A program made the position numbers and the translations under genes. Shown here one piece after another: positions 32,504 through 44,160 of a DNA stretch of 64,000 nt. This stretch comes from Selaginella moellendorffii (Eukaryota; Streptophyta; Lycopodiopsida; Selaginellales; Selaginellaceae), in contig NW_003314294.1 of the NCBI RefSeq assembly GCF_000143415.4, forward strand, positions 167,116 to 231,115, given 5' to 3'. The stretch's first letter is position 1. Every line of letters starts with the position of its first letter. Below the pieces are notes generated by a model. That model was not told where the DNA came from. It saw nothing but the letters and a program-made list of their open reading frames with translations, and ran no database searches.

Positions 32504-33651
32504 TGTAAGCCACAAATTTTTCCTTTCCAATTTGCCAGCTTACCTCGTCTATCCGTCCAACACTGCCTTGGCTTTTGCTAAGTTCCCTTGCCAAGGTTCT
32601 CGCCTATGGTACCAGCTCCTACTTGGTTTCAGCTACTCACTGCACGAGCAACGGAGTGTTAGCCATCCTTCCACGGATTCCCAAATCACTCCCAATCCCC
32701 CTCCCTGGGTTAGACTGGACTTAAGGTTCGGCTACACTCCCTGCAAGCACAAGCAGCCAAGCACACCAAGCTTCCAGGTTCCTAACATCCCTTGGTACCA
32801 CAAGACTTGATCATGGGACCCTCTAAATCCCAAGTCTTGAGTGCAACACTTGCTTCGGGACGCCAGGGCGAAACACCGTGGCCTAACGGCCCGGTATGGG
32901 TACCTCTCGCCCCCCACTTCCATCCCGAAGGAAGGCCCAAGCCCCTAGGAAGGGCGAGGACCAATGAGCCGCATGGTCCTCAAGTGGGGCACCACTCCAC
33001 ATGAGCCGGGAGCACCGCAATCGGTTTCCCTTTCGGGAGTGGGAGCTGCTCTTGAGCACTTCCTTGGATGGCCCCTCCGGCACCAGCCAAGTCCATGCTC
33101 ACTCCCACCCAAGGCCCCTTAGTCCCAGTCCCAACCTCAAGTCGGTTTGGAAGCCCAACTGGAGAGTCCCTTCAAAACTGGTTCCTGGACCTCACTATCC
33201 CTACTATACTTTTGGAACCCCCTGCAGCCCCCCCCCCTTGGGGGACGCACGCTTTGGGCTTTCACCCCTTGACCCGTATTAGTATTTGGATTTAGTCTCT
33301 GGCTCGATCTCGGATCCGATTTCGGATCCGACTTCGGATTTGGTCTCGGACTCGATCGCGGACTCGATCTCGGACCCGATCTCGGGCCCGACCTCGGACT
33401 CGACTTCGGACTCGGTCTCGGACCCGATTTCGGATCTCGGACTCCGTCTCGAACTCGGTCTCGAACTCGGACTCGAACTCGGTCCCCGAGTCGGTCTTGG
33501 ACTCGATTCCGGACTCTATCTCGAACTCGGTCCTAGAGTTGGTCTTGGACTCGATCTTTGACTTGGTCCCATCCGATGAACTCTTTGTCATTTTGGTCAT
33601 GCTTTCGGGGTTCCCTTAGCCTACGACACCTCGGCGAGTTGGTTCCTTACA
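32504..33651 (-). repeat. chromovirus 3' LTR (left copy), 1148 bp
   Basis: Starts TGTAAGCCAC and ends GGTTCCTTACA on the + strand. Its right end on the + strand, which is the U3 side in element orientation, carries a degenerate 12-bp minisatellite (33295-33560). Confidence 0.95.
33295..33560 (-). repeat. 12-bp degenerate minisatellite in the LTR
   Basis: Units like CTCGGACTCGAT repeat about 20 times. Frames across it read as fake (D-S/P-x-S) repeats and are not genes. The copy in the other LTR is at about 39675-39965 and has 19 bp more; the solo LTR has a decayed one at 41155-41395. Confidence 0.9.
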
Positions 33652-33663
33652 ACTCCACCACCC
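33652..33663 (-). other. polypurine tract of the chromovirus
   Basis: On the minus strand GGGTGGTGGAGT abuts the start of the 3' LTR, the site where plus-strand DNA synthesis is primed. Confidence 0.65.
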
Positions 33664-34055
33664 ATAGAAGAAGTTCGATGCCCACATCGAACGTCTCTTT
33701 TTTATCCTACGACTTGTTGACCATGTCTCCGAGGGCATCCCCCCACTTAGCGGTGTGCCTAAGTTAGCCTCCCCGGCCAAGAGCTCATGACAACGGAATA
33801 TAGGTGTCCCTATACTCCTCCCCTCACCACGCCCTAGTATGGGGTCGGGACTTGAACCCAGCCTTGCTTTACTAGGGGGTTGGGACTCGAACCCAACCTC
33901 CGTAGAATACGTCTACGGTTTCGACATCCCCGCAGGGAGTCAGGCGTAGCTCCCTACGCCTGGTCGACCTAGCTAACCCATGCTAATTAGCTCACCTTTG
34001 GCGCGCCTTCGGGTCCCAACATATGCCACTTGCTCAACTTTGCAAATTGATATTT

Positions 34056-37000
34056 TTAATTGAACTTTGCATAAGTACATAGAGTTCTGCCTTGCAGAAA
34101 TTCCTCCACTAGATCTCGCGCGTTCGCTAGGTTCTCCTCCGGTTCCCATGTTGCTTCGCAGTGTGGAAATCCTTTCCACTTCACATGGAACTCTCTCACC
34201 TCGCGTCCTTGTCGCTTGCTCTTGCGCGCATTGAGGATGGCCTCGACTTCGTATTCCTCTTCCCCTTGGATAACCTCAGGTAAAGGTCTTACTTGGTCTT
34301 TGCGAAGCGGATCCTCAAAGTACGGCTTGAGTAAGTTCACATGGAACACTGGGTGCATCTTCCCCATCTCTCGAGGAAGTCGGAGTCGGTAAGCCACTTT
34401 ACCGATTCGTGCCTCAATCTCGTAAGGCCCCGCGAACCTGCTTAAGGAACTCAAGATCAATTCATTTACAGGAATACATGCATTTTTACCTTTGGGTCAA
34501 CTTTCGGCTGATCCCACTTGGTAGCCTAAGGTTCTTGGTGTTCAGCCACACCTTCTCCCCAGCTTGGAACTCTACGTCCCGGCGCTTTAGGTTCGCGTAC
34601 TTGGTTTGCCTTTGTTGAGCCCGTTCCAAGGAATCCCTCACTAGATTCCAAATGTTGAGTCTTTCCGCCGTGAATGCCTCCACTGCGGGTAACTCTCTAT
34701 GATACTCGGCCACGCCGAGTTCCACAGGACCTTCAATAGCTCGCCCATTGATGACTTCCCATGGACTCACCCCGATACTCGAATGTGGTGAGTTGTTATA
34801 ACACATTTCCGCAAGTCCCAAATGACTTACCCAATCGGTCTGGTCTCCCGAGACATAGCATCGCAAATAATCCTCCAACTGCCTATTCACCCTTTCCGTT
34901 TGTCCGTCTGTCAAGAAGTGTTAAGACCACCAAACTTGACTTAATACCCCATACCTGTCTGTGGGTGATAGGCTGTGCTGAATTTCAACTTGGTGCGATA
35001 CTGTTCCAGGAGGGTCCTCCAGAACCTACTAGTGAAGATCTTATCTCGATCTGAGATAATCTCCTCTGGCCTTCCCCGCACTCGAACCACTTGTTCGAAG
35101 AACAGTTTCGCCACACCTTCCGCATCCACCTCTGTTGTGGTGGGTATGAAATGTGCCATCTTCGAAAATCGGTCCACCACCACGAATATCGCATCGAACC
35201 CCTCGCTTGGGGGTAGTCCTGTGATGAAGTCCATCGTGAGACATTTCCACGGACGATCTGGAATTGGGATGCTTGCAACAAGCCCCCACTAGCCTTAGTC
35301 ACGGCTTTGACCTGTTGACATGTTGGACATGTCTTTACATAGTCTTGGACGTCCTTAGCCATATCTGGCCAATGGTACTTCCTCTTGAGTAAGCTCATCG
35401 TCTTGGGCACTCCGCCGTGTCCCGCAAGAGGTCCGTCATGACACTCTTCTAAGGCTACCTTCCTTAGTCCACCTTCTGGAACATACACCCTCGTTTGCTT
35501 GTAATAAATGAGTCCATTGCGTTCCGCATAGCCCGTTTTCTCTTCCGTTGGCGGCTCACCTCTCTGGTGAGCTTCCCGTGCCTCCAGATTCCTCAACAAC
35601 ACTTCTTGTGCTAGACCATCGTTCTCATATGCTGTCCGCACATCGTCCCAGAAGGTTGCTGTTGCGCTGGAGATCGCCAACCTCAAGCTCGCTTTTCGAC
35701 TTAGCGCATCTGCCACGATGTTGCTCTTCCCAGGCTTGTACAGAATCTCGCAATCAAACTCGGCCAAGGCATTGGCCCACCGACCTTGTTTCCCTCTCAG
35801 GTCGGGTTGTGACAAGAAGTGTTTCGTTGCCACATTGTCCGTGTAAACCTTGAAGTGTCTCCCAAGGTAGTGTCGCCATTCCTTGAGCGCCTTGACCACC
35901 GCAAACAATTCCTTCTCGTGGGCAGGCCACTTCCGTTGAGCCTTGTCCAGCTTCTTCGAGAAGAACGCTACTGGATGGTTGTCTTGCTTCAAAACTGCGC
36001 CTAACGCAAAGTCCGAAGCATCCGTGTCTACCTCAAAGTCCTTACCAAAGTCCGGTAATGCCAACACCGGAGCCTTCCTCAACTTCCCTTTGAGGTGGAC
36101 GAATGCCGCCTCGCATTCCGCTGTCCATACCATCTTCCCTTTTCCCGTTTGATCCGTTAAGGGCAGGGCTACTCTCGAATAGTGTCTGATAAACTTTCGA
36201 TAGTAGTTGCATAGCCCCAAGAACGCCCTCAACTCATGTACATTCGATGGTCGCTCCCATTCCTGGATCGCTTGGACCTTCTCCGGGTCCACCTTGAGCC
36301 CGTCCTGGCCCACCACATGCCCGAGAAACTTTACCTCTTGCTGAGCAAAGTCACATTTGCTCTCTTTAGCATACAGTTTATGTTCCCTTAGTTTCTCAAA
36401 CACCTTCGCCAAGTGTTCGGCATGCTCCTCTAGCGTCTCGCTATAGATCAGGATGTTGTCAATATAGACGACCACAAAGTGATCCAGATAGGGTACAAAG
36501 ATGTGGTTCATCAACGCCGAAAACGTTGCCGGCGCATTGCACAGCCCAAAGGGCATCACCAAAAACTCAAAGCTCCCATACCTCGTTCGACAGGTTGTCT
36601 TCTCGACATCTTCCTCGGCTACCCTGATCTGGTAGTATCCTGACCTTAGGTCAATCCTCGAGAAGTATTTTGCCTTTCCCAACCTATCGAACAGGTCCTC
36701 AATCCTTGGCAACGGGTACTTGTTCTTCTTGGTATACTTGTTGAGCAACCGGTAATCTATGCACATGCGCATAGATCCATCTTTCTTTTTCACAAATAAT
36801 ACCGGCGCCCCATACGGCGACTTGCTCAACCTAACATACCCTTTGCCCACCAACTCCTCTAGTTGGCACTTGAGCTCCTTGAGTTCTTTTTCGTTCAAAC
36901 GATAGGGGGGACGAACCACCGCCTCAGCGCCCTCGACAAGCTCAATCTTATGTTCTATCGGTCGTGCGGGGGGCAACCCCGCCGGTAGCTCCTCCGACAT

Positions 37001-38746
37001 GGTATCCTGGAATTGGTCCAACACTCGCTGGATCACTAAAGGCACTTCTTCCGTTCTTGTCTTTTTGTCACTCTTCACCGAGAGTAAGCACAAAAAGGCT
37101 GCCTTAGTTCCTTTAGTGAGTTGTCCTCTCGTGGACACCAGGTTCAAGCATGACTCTTTGGCCTTGCTTTGCCCTACCTTTAGATCCTGGGCCTCCACCC
37201 TAGATCTTCTTCCTTGGGCATTCGCCAATACCACAAGGTTCCTACCTTGTCCATGCAGGGCTACCACGAACCGATTAAACCAATCCATTCCGAAGATCAC
37301 GTCAAATCCCGCCATATCCAAGACGGTGAAATCCATGTCCACTTTCCATGTCCCCACTTCGACTCTCGCTTGTCGAAGTACCTCATCGGTGCTTTGGCTA
37401 CCCTGAACAAACTCTATAGTCCTTGGTTCGCCTAGCCGCTGCACCGTTAGTCCGGCTTGCCGGACTATGTCTGCAGCCACAAAATTATCCGAAGCACCCG
37501 TGTCAATAAGGATCTTAACAAAGCTACCTCCGAGCTTCCCTCGGAGGGCTAGTAGATGTCGCGAATGACTCTCTACCAAAGTTGCTCGTGTAATGAGTAA
37601 CTTTGAGTTAGGGACTGGATCACATACCTCAGTTTGGACTTCACCCGACTTGATGGCCATATTGGCTCTGGCCTTCTTCGGGTAGGGACATTCCCTCGAG
37701 AAGTGTCCCGCTTCGCCGCAGTTGTAACATACGTTGTTTCCCACGCTGCTATACAACTTGACCTTCTTATCCGTGGGTTTGTCCTTTTTTGCTTGACTCC
37801 CCCACGTACTCGCTCGCTGGCCACCGGATTTGCCTTTCCGGAACCCCGAGGACTCATTCTTAGAGAAACTCCTTTTGAATTTCCCCTTGCTATACGTTCC
37901 CCTTGGTTTGGCCCCTTTGCTAAATGTGGATCCCGACCCCGTCGTGTTCCCCTTTCGCAGGTTATCGTTGAAATGCACCTTGATAGCCGCATCCAACGCT
38001 TCCTTGTAGTTGGTCGGGTTCCACCTCATCACCTCGCCGCGAGCCCAGGTTTGCAAACCTGATATGAAGGCATGGAACGCATCCATATCCCCCATGTCCG
38101 TGACAAGTATCCTCTTTGCCATGAACCCATTCACATATTCCTGGATGGTTCCTGTCTGTTTCAGCCTACTCAGTTCATCCCTCAGATGCAGAGTGGCATT
38201 CGGAGGAACATATGTTGCGCGGATCCTCGCCTTCATCATGTCCCAAGTGACCACCGGTCCTTCGTTGGCCTCCGTTGTTCTCCACCAAGACTTGGCATTA
38301 TCTGCCAAGTATGGTTTTGCACATGGGACCTTCTCCGAGCTTGGTAACCGCAACGCTCGGAAGTAGTCCTCCATATCGTAAAACCAATCCTCCACCACCT
38401 TATAGTCATTCACTCCCTTGAAGACCGGTGGGGGCTTTGGTTTGTACTTGGGAACTGCCTGAGGGACTGATTCCACTTCGGTCTGTTCGACCTTGTCTGG
38501 TTTTGCCTCAGTCCCGGCCGAAAGATCCGCACCTTCTGCGCTGCCAGCATCCGCAGTCTTTTTCTTTTTCTTCCGCCTCTCGTCACGCTTTAGCTTGCGT
38601 ACGAGAGTTTCCAGCAGGGCATTGGTCTGTGCCAACTGTCCTTCTAGCACGTCCAATCGAGCCTTGGACGACCGAACCTCGCCACCGGACTCCTGTTTGG
38701 AGGTTTCCTCACTGGAGTCCTCCTCATGCAAGGATTCCTCATCCAT
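34056..38746 (-). pseudogene. chromovirus gag-pol, disabled
   Basis: A single frame runs from the ATG at 38746 to about 35265. In order: gag with coiled coil, basic linker and CCHC knuckle [14 protein letters not shown]; protease [12 protein letters not shown] with [18 protein letters not shown] and a YIDN box; RNase H ([34 protein letters not shown]); and the integrase HHCC finger (H..H, CPTCQQ). A one-base loss at about 35265 shifts the frame within integrase, an insertion of about 45-50 bp with a stop lies at 34915-34965, and another near 34460-34490. The tail after 34460 is a chromodomain (EEYEVEAILNARK, FHVKWKGFPHCEATWEP). Chromodomains direct integration to heterochromatin. In RT the usual YIDD has Asn for the second Asp (codon 36455-36457). 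Confidence 0.93.
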
Positions 38747-38870
38747 AGCCTCTTGTTCGACCGGAGGCTCCAGCTCTGGCGGAGGTTCCGTCTCTGCCTA
38801 GGTTCGCTTACGCCCTGCCCTTGCCATCTCCCAGCAATCCGCCTCTATCCTTCGCTAGAACTGAGGAAAA

Positions 38871-38883
38871 GGCTCCGATACCA
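38871..38883 (-). other. primer binding site, initiator Met-tRNA type
   Basis: Minus-strand TGGTATCGGAGCC, three bases inside the 5' LTR. It differs at one base from TGGTATCAGAGCC, the usual plant primer site complementary to initiator methionine tRNA. Confidence 0.85.
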
Positions 38884-38886
38884 AAT

Positions 38887-40053
38887 TGTAAGCCACAAAT
38901 TTTTCCTTTCCAATTTGCCAGCTTACCTCGTCTATCCGTCCAACACTGCCTTGGCTTTTGCTAAGTTCCCTTGCCAAGGTTCTCGCCTATGGTACCAGCT
39001 CCTACTTGGTTTCAGCTACTCACTGCACGAGCAACGGAGTGTTAGCCATCCTTCCACGGATTCCCAAATCACTCCCAATCCCCCTCCCCGAGTTAGACTG
39101 GACTTAAGGTTCGGCTACACTCCCCGCAAGCACAAGCAGCCAAGCACACCAAGCTTCCAGGTTCCTAACATCCCTTGGTACCACAAGACTTGATCATGGG
39201 ACCCTCTAAATCCCAAGTCTTGAGTGCAACACTTGCTTCGGGACGCCAGGGCGAAACACCGTGGCCTAACGGCCCGGTATGGGTACCTCTCGCCCCCCAC
39301 TTCCATCCCGAAGGAAGGCCCAAGCCCCTAGGAAGGGCGAGGACCAATGAGCCGCATGGTCCTCAAGTGGGGCACCACTCCACATGAGCCGGGAGCACCG
39401 CAATCGGTTTCCCTTTCGGGAGTGGGAGCTGCTCTTGAGCACTTCCTTGGATGGCCCCTCCGGCACCAGCCAAGTCCATGCTCACTCCCACCCAAGGCCC
39501 CTTAGTCCCAGTCCCAACCTCAAGTCGGTTTGGAAGCCCAACTGGAGAGTCCCTTCAAAACTGGTTCCTGGACCTCACTATCCCTACTATACTTTTGGAA
39601 CCCCCTGCAGCCCCCCCTCCCTGGGGGACGCACGCTTTGGGCTTTCACCCCTTGACCCGTATTAGTATTTGGACTTAGTCTCTGGCTCGATCTCGGATCC
39701 GATTTCGGATCCGACTTCGGATTTGGTCTCGGACTCGATCGCGGACTCGATCTCGGACCCGATCTCGGGCCCGACCTCGGACTCGACTTCGGACTCGGTC
39801 TCGGACCCGATTTCGGGTCTCGGACCCGATTTCGGATCTCGGACTCCGTCTCGAACTCGGTCTCGAACTCGGATTCGAACTCGGTCCCCGAGTCGGTCTT
39901 GGACTCGATTCCGGACTCTATCTCGAACTCGGTCCTAGAGTCGGTCTTGGACTCGATCTTTGACTTGGTCCCATCCGATGAACTCTTTGTCATTTTGGTC
40001 ATGCTTTCGGGGTTCCCTTAGCCTACGACACCTCGGCGAGTTGGTTCCTTACA
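38887..40053 (-). repeat. chromovirus 5' LTR (right copy), 1167 bp
   Basis: Near-identical to 32504-33651. It contains the promoter of the element. The 19-bp excess comes from one more copy of a (TCGGACCCGATTTCGGG-like) unit in the minisatellite. Confidence 0.95.
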
Positions 40054-40349
40054 GCAATCCTCCAAAAATTGTGCATATGCAATGGTTGAAACGCTTCATC
40101 CAAAGGGATCAGGAATAGCTAATACCACCTACAGATCCGCTAATGCCTCCTGACATTTCTCCAGATCCTTACCCATCTATAATAGAACCTTGATAGTCTT
40201 CCATTATTCCGAGAGGAGGGGATGATGTGAGGTCCAAGTGTATGCCTATGATGCTGTATACTAATATTAGCATAGTGGGATTTTGGTAGCCATTAGATTG
40301 ATTTCAATCTGGACCACTCGCTCTTATAAGGGTTTTTGGGTTAATTGAT

Positions 40350-41465
40350 TGTAAGCCACAAATTTTTCCTTTCCAATTTAGTAGATTACCTCATCTATCC
40401 AACCAACACTGCCTTGGACTTAGCTAAATTCCCTCGCGAAGGTTCTTGCCTATTGTACCAGCTCCTACTTAGTCCTACTTAGTTTCAGCTACTCACTGCA
40501 TGAACAACGGAATGTTAATCATCCATCCACGGATTCCCAGATCTCTCCCAATTCCCCTTCCCAGGTTAGACTGGACTTAAGGTTTAGGTACACTCCCCGC
40601 AAGCACAAGCAGCCAAACACACTAAGCTTCCAGGTTTCTAACATCCCTTGGTACAACAAAACTTAATCATGGGACCCTTTAAATCCCAAGCTTTGGGTGC
40701 AATAGTTGCTTCAGGACACAGGGGGAAACACTATGGCCTAACAATCTGGTATGGATACCTCTACTCCCCCAGTTCCATTATGAAGGGAAGGCCCAAACCC
40801 CTAAGAAAGGCGAGGACCAATGAGCCATATGGTACTCAAATGAGGCACCATTTCACATGAGCCGGAAGCACCGTAGTCAGTTTCCCTTCCGATAGTAGGA
40901 GCTACTCTTGAGCACTTCCTTGGGTGGTCCCTTTAGCACCACCCGAGTCCATGCTCACTCCCACCCAATGCCCTTCGGCCCCAATCTCAACCTCAAGTCA
41001 GTTTAGAAGCATCATTGGAGAGTTTCTTCAAAACTAGTTCCTAGACCTCACTATCCCTACTATACTTTTGGAACCCTTTACAACTCTCCCCCCCCCCCCC
41101 CTTGGGAGATACACACTTTAAGCTTTCACCCCATGATCTATATTAGTATTTGGATTTGATCTCGGACTCGACCGGACTCAATTTCAGACTTGGTCTCGGA
41201 CTTAATCTCAAACTTGATTTCAGACCCAACCTCGAACTCTATCTCAGACTTGATCTCAGACTCGGTCTTGGATCCGATATCGGATATTGGACTCGGTCTC
41301 AGACTTAATCTTGGACTCGGCCTCGAATTCGGTCTCGAACTCAGTCTTAGAGTCAGTCTTAGACTCAATCTCAAACTCAATCTCATCTAATGAATTCTTT
41401 ATCATTTTGGTCGTGCCTTCGGGGATTCTTTACCCTTTGACACCTCGAGGAGTTGGTTTCTTACA
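40350..41465 (-). mobile_element. solo LTR of the same chromovirus family
   Basis: An LTR of 1116 bp, about 80-85% like the two intact LTRs by eye, starts TGTAAGCCAC and ends TTTCTTACA. It is flanked by a 5-bp direct repeat TTGAT (40345-40349 and 41466-41470). No internal region remains, so LTR-LTR recombination removed it. It sits in the right LTR of the old gypsy element. A run of 14 C is at about 41090-41100. Confidence 0.92.
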
Positions 41466-41530
41466 TTGATGTATACATTTTATGTATTCCCTTTCCATGC
41501 ACTCATACCATGGGGTTTAATTTGAGTTTT

Positions 41531-42850
41531 AAAAAAATTGGTTTATAATCTATATAAAAAACATTAATCAAGATATATATTTGTTTTATAATAAAAAATA
41601 AGTAAAATTATTAATAAAATTAACAATATAATTAAATAATATTTTATAATTTACTATCACTAAAAAGTACAAATGCTTAATAGGGAAAGAATAATCATTT
41701 AGTTATTAAAAATTATAAATGATTAATAAGCATAGATTTTAATCACTTTAAACAATTTAGATGTAATAAAATATATAATTTATTATGTAAATTATCAAAA
41801 TGTTTTGAAAATTATTTTTGAAAATGCTGTTATAAATGTACAGTTTAATTGAATGTAACATAATCTTTTTACATGATTTACAATACACTTGCAACATTTA
41901 AAGATGGATTTTCAAAATTATTAATTTCATATAAAAATTATATATTTTAAATATGTTTTGATGAATATACTTTTATAACAAGATTATGTTAAATTTTCTA
42001 TTATTTATTATTTTGATGGCCAGTTATATCAAAAATACATATATATAATTTTTATTTATCTCTAAACGTTTTAAAAGAATATATGTTTCTAAACGTTTTT
42101 ATTATATTAATTTAACAACTTCACATTTTGGATCTAAACATAACCATCTGTATATAAGTCAATTTATTATCTTAATAAATTGTAAATATATATTATTAGA
42201 ACTATTTCTATTTATTCAAACTAAAATTTTATATGAATATAAATAGATCTCTTCAGTGATTCTAAAAACCTTCAAACTAGACAGCACTAAACAAAGAAGC
42301 TCTTTTTGCAATTGTAATGACTTAGTGTTTATCATGTAATACTATTGAATATAAATTTTATGTTTTATCACCTTAAATCAATGAATTATTTATATACAGT
42401 AAAAAAAAAGTAATATGGTCAATTAGAAATATCTTTTAAATTCCATAAAATTTTATTATAATTATAATTATGTTTAATATGAATCTAAATTTTCAAATAA
42501 GTTTTGGTGTTGCAACTTATAATCATTTTAAATGTCCATAAAAATTAAATATAAACTAGTTTTAAATAAATATCTAACTTATCTATATATTAAATTTAGC
42601 TCTTTTATACATAATTTATAATTACTATATTAAAAAAATTATACATATTATAATTAACATCTTTTTATTTATATGAAGGTTTAATTGATTTTAATATAAT
42701 CAATACTATGCTTGTTTTGAGAATAATATTTAAAAATATAAACATAATTATGATAAGAATTCTAAAAGATTCTAAAGGTCTTTCAAGATTAGAGCCATGC
42801 CACGCTCTTGCCTTCTCCTAGGCAGCAAGAAAAGAAAATGAAATTTCACT
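41531..42850. other. very AT-rich intergenic region
   Basis: Roughly 80% A+T, no ORF of note and no clear repeat. May include the eroded end of the old LTR element. Confidence 0.6.
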
Positions 42851-42851
42851 A

Positions 42852-43274
42852 TTGAGAGAGATCTTTGCTTCCTTGCAGCTCTTTCGTCCTTTCAAGCATC
42901 TTTCTTTTGCAGCAGGTTTCTTTTTTGTTTTCTTAAGCATCTTCGTGGAGCTGGTTTGCGTGACTAGAACAGCAGCAATGAGGGCCAAGTTCGAATCTAA
43001 GCACAACATATTGCTCACGCTAGCTACTCCCGCAAGAGTGCGTGAACTTTTCAGTGTTCCACTGGTGGTGGTGGCGGTGGCGAAGGCATTCGCAAGGATT
43101 GAAAGACAACGATGCTTTCTAGTTATCTATTATCATCTGAGCTTCTTAGCTCACTCACCCAATTCACTGTTTGATTGGGCCACAGCAGTCGCAATGTCGC
43201 GACATTTCCTTCTAGATCATTTACCCGCAAGCCCAAACAAGAAAGAAGCTAGACGACCAAGTAGTCTTGTCTAG
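42852..43274 (+). other. unrecognised open frame, 140 codons
   Basis: An ATG-started frame with a hydrophobic stretch (FAAGFFFVFLSIFVELVCV) near the N terminus. No family recognised, and codon pattern is unconvincing. It borders the transporter pseudogene and may be part of the same duplication debris. Confidence 0.15.
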
Positions 43275-43339
43275 TCGGGAGGTATATCCCTCTAGAAGTT
43301 TTAGAGCTTTCTTACAAACTTAAATACAGTTTGTATTGG

Positions 43340-44135
43340 TGATAAGTATCGATCTAGCTTCCCTTCTTTTCCTTTATTTTTTGCTTTTGCAACGGTGGAA
43401 TTCCAAAAGCGGTGGCCATCGAGAGAAAAATTGTGAATATAGCACCGACATTGTGAAGAAATAGCTTGGCATGACAGACCATCCCAGAAACAACGAAAGA
43501 AAAAATTGGATCGTGAGTGGAAAACATCTTTGTGCTCTTGAGTCCATGCTTGTTGAGATATGATGGGAGCTGCGAACCACGTAAGTGTGTCCCAAGCCAT
43601 GTCATTAATTACAGCATTACGACCGAAAAAGGATGGTTAAAAATGGACGATCGAAGAAGAAGAGAATGCAAGGAACCCTAATCGATGGAGATATAGAATT
43701 AGCAATTTGAAGAAGAGAAAAGCTGGCGACCAGAGAAGAGATCAAAGTCGCATGGAAGATCAAAGAAACTACGAGAAAGAGAGAAAAGGGAGAAGATACA
43801 GAGTTTTTAGTAGAACTCTTCCAGAATGTTGTGATGTTGTGTGGCTTTCGCAACGTTTTGAATGTAACGAAGTATGTACATTCATACAAGATTGAGAATT
43901 CTGATTACCGTGACGAGCACCTTGTCGAGCTTCTCCCTGGCCGCGCATCTGGGCTACTGGGCTGATAGATCGTGCAGCGGCAAAGCCAGCAGCGACACCA
44001 AGGGAACGCCGTCGGTCCACCCAATCCTTCCAGTCCCCAGGTTCACGCTCAAAGCATCGCCGAGGAGACAACGCTCGTCTGCACTGGCTTCGCCAACTTT
44101 GCTGTTACAAGCAAGGCACAGCATCGAAACGGAGG
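43340..44135 (-). pseudogene. decayed copy of the plastid dicarboxylate transporter (DiT1)
   Basis: Minus-strand blocks match the intact gene at 47290-49408. 43370-43610 matches the end of exon 2 (AWDTLTWFAA), the following short intron and the start of exon 3. 43690-43910 resembles the intron around 48030-48290. 43910-44135 matches exon 1 near 48290-48660 (AGCTTCTCCCTGGCC, CAGCAGCGACACCA, GTCCACCCAAT, AACTTTGCTGTT(A/G)CAAGC). Introns are retained, so it arose by DNA duplication, not from mRNA. Deletions and frameshifts are numerous. Confidence 0.85.
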
Positions 44136-44160
44136 GGATCACCTAGGACTTCGTAGATGG

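Larger units (their letters stand above)
32504..40053 (-). mobile_element. full-length chromovirus-type Ty3/gypsy retrotransposon, minus strand
   Basis: Two long terminal repeats (32504-33651 and 38887-40053) flank a 5.2-kb interior. Both LTRs start TG and end CA. The target duplication is GCAAT (32499-32503 and 40054-40058). The primer site and purine tract are in the right places for minus-strand reading. The LTRs differ by roughly eight substitutions plus one 19-bp repeat-number change by eye, so the insertion is recent. The interior encodes gag, protease, RT, RNase H, integrase and a terminal chromodomain, with lesions in the integrase part. Confidence 0.95.
29731..41530 (+). mobile_element. 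old Ty3/gypsy LTR retrotransposon, interrupted by two later insertions
   Basis: Sequence beginning GGTCCAAG...ACTAATATTAG...GTGGGATTTTGGTAG...CTGGACCACTCGCTCTT occurs at about 29731-29870 and again at about 40230-40340: the left and right LTRs. The right LTR continues after the inserted solo LTR (GTATACATTTTATGTATTCCCTTTCC at 41471 on, matching 29845 on) and becomes untraceable near 41530. A purine-rich tract (GAGAGGAGGGGATGATG) precedes the right LTR, as expected. Pol remnants lie between (30435-32500). A gag-like relic is at about 30180-30350, and gag to mid-RT is deleted. Borders are approximate. The full-length element at 32504-40053 sits inside it after the integrase region. Confidence 0.8.

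Noticed and set aside
33295-33560. CRISPR-like direct repeats
   Set aside because: Units are 12 bp, without spacers, inside a plant LTR.
33286-33600. apparent repeat proteins (SDPISDPTSD, and the antisense SRTEFE)
   Set aside because: Both are readings of the LTR minisatellite in different frames; not genes.
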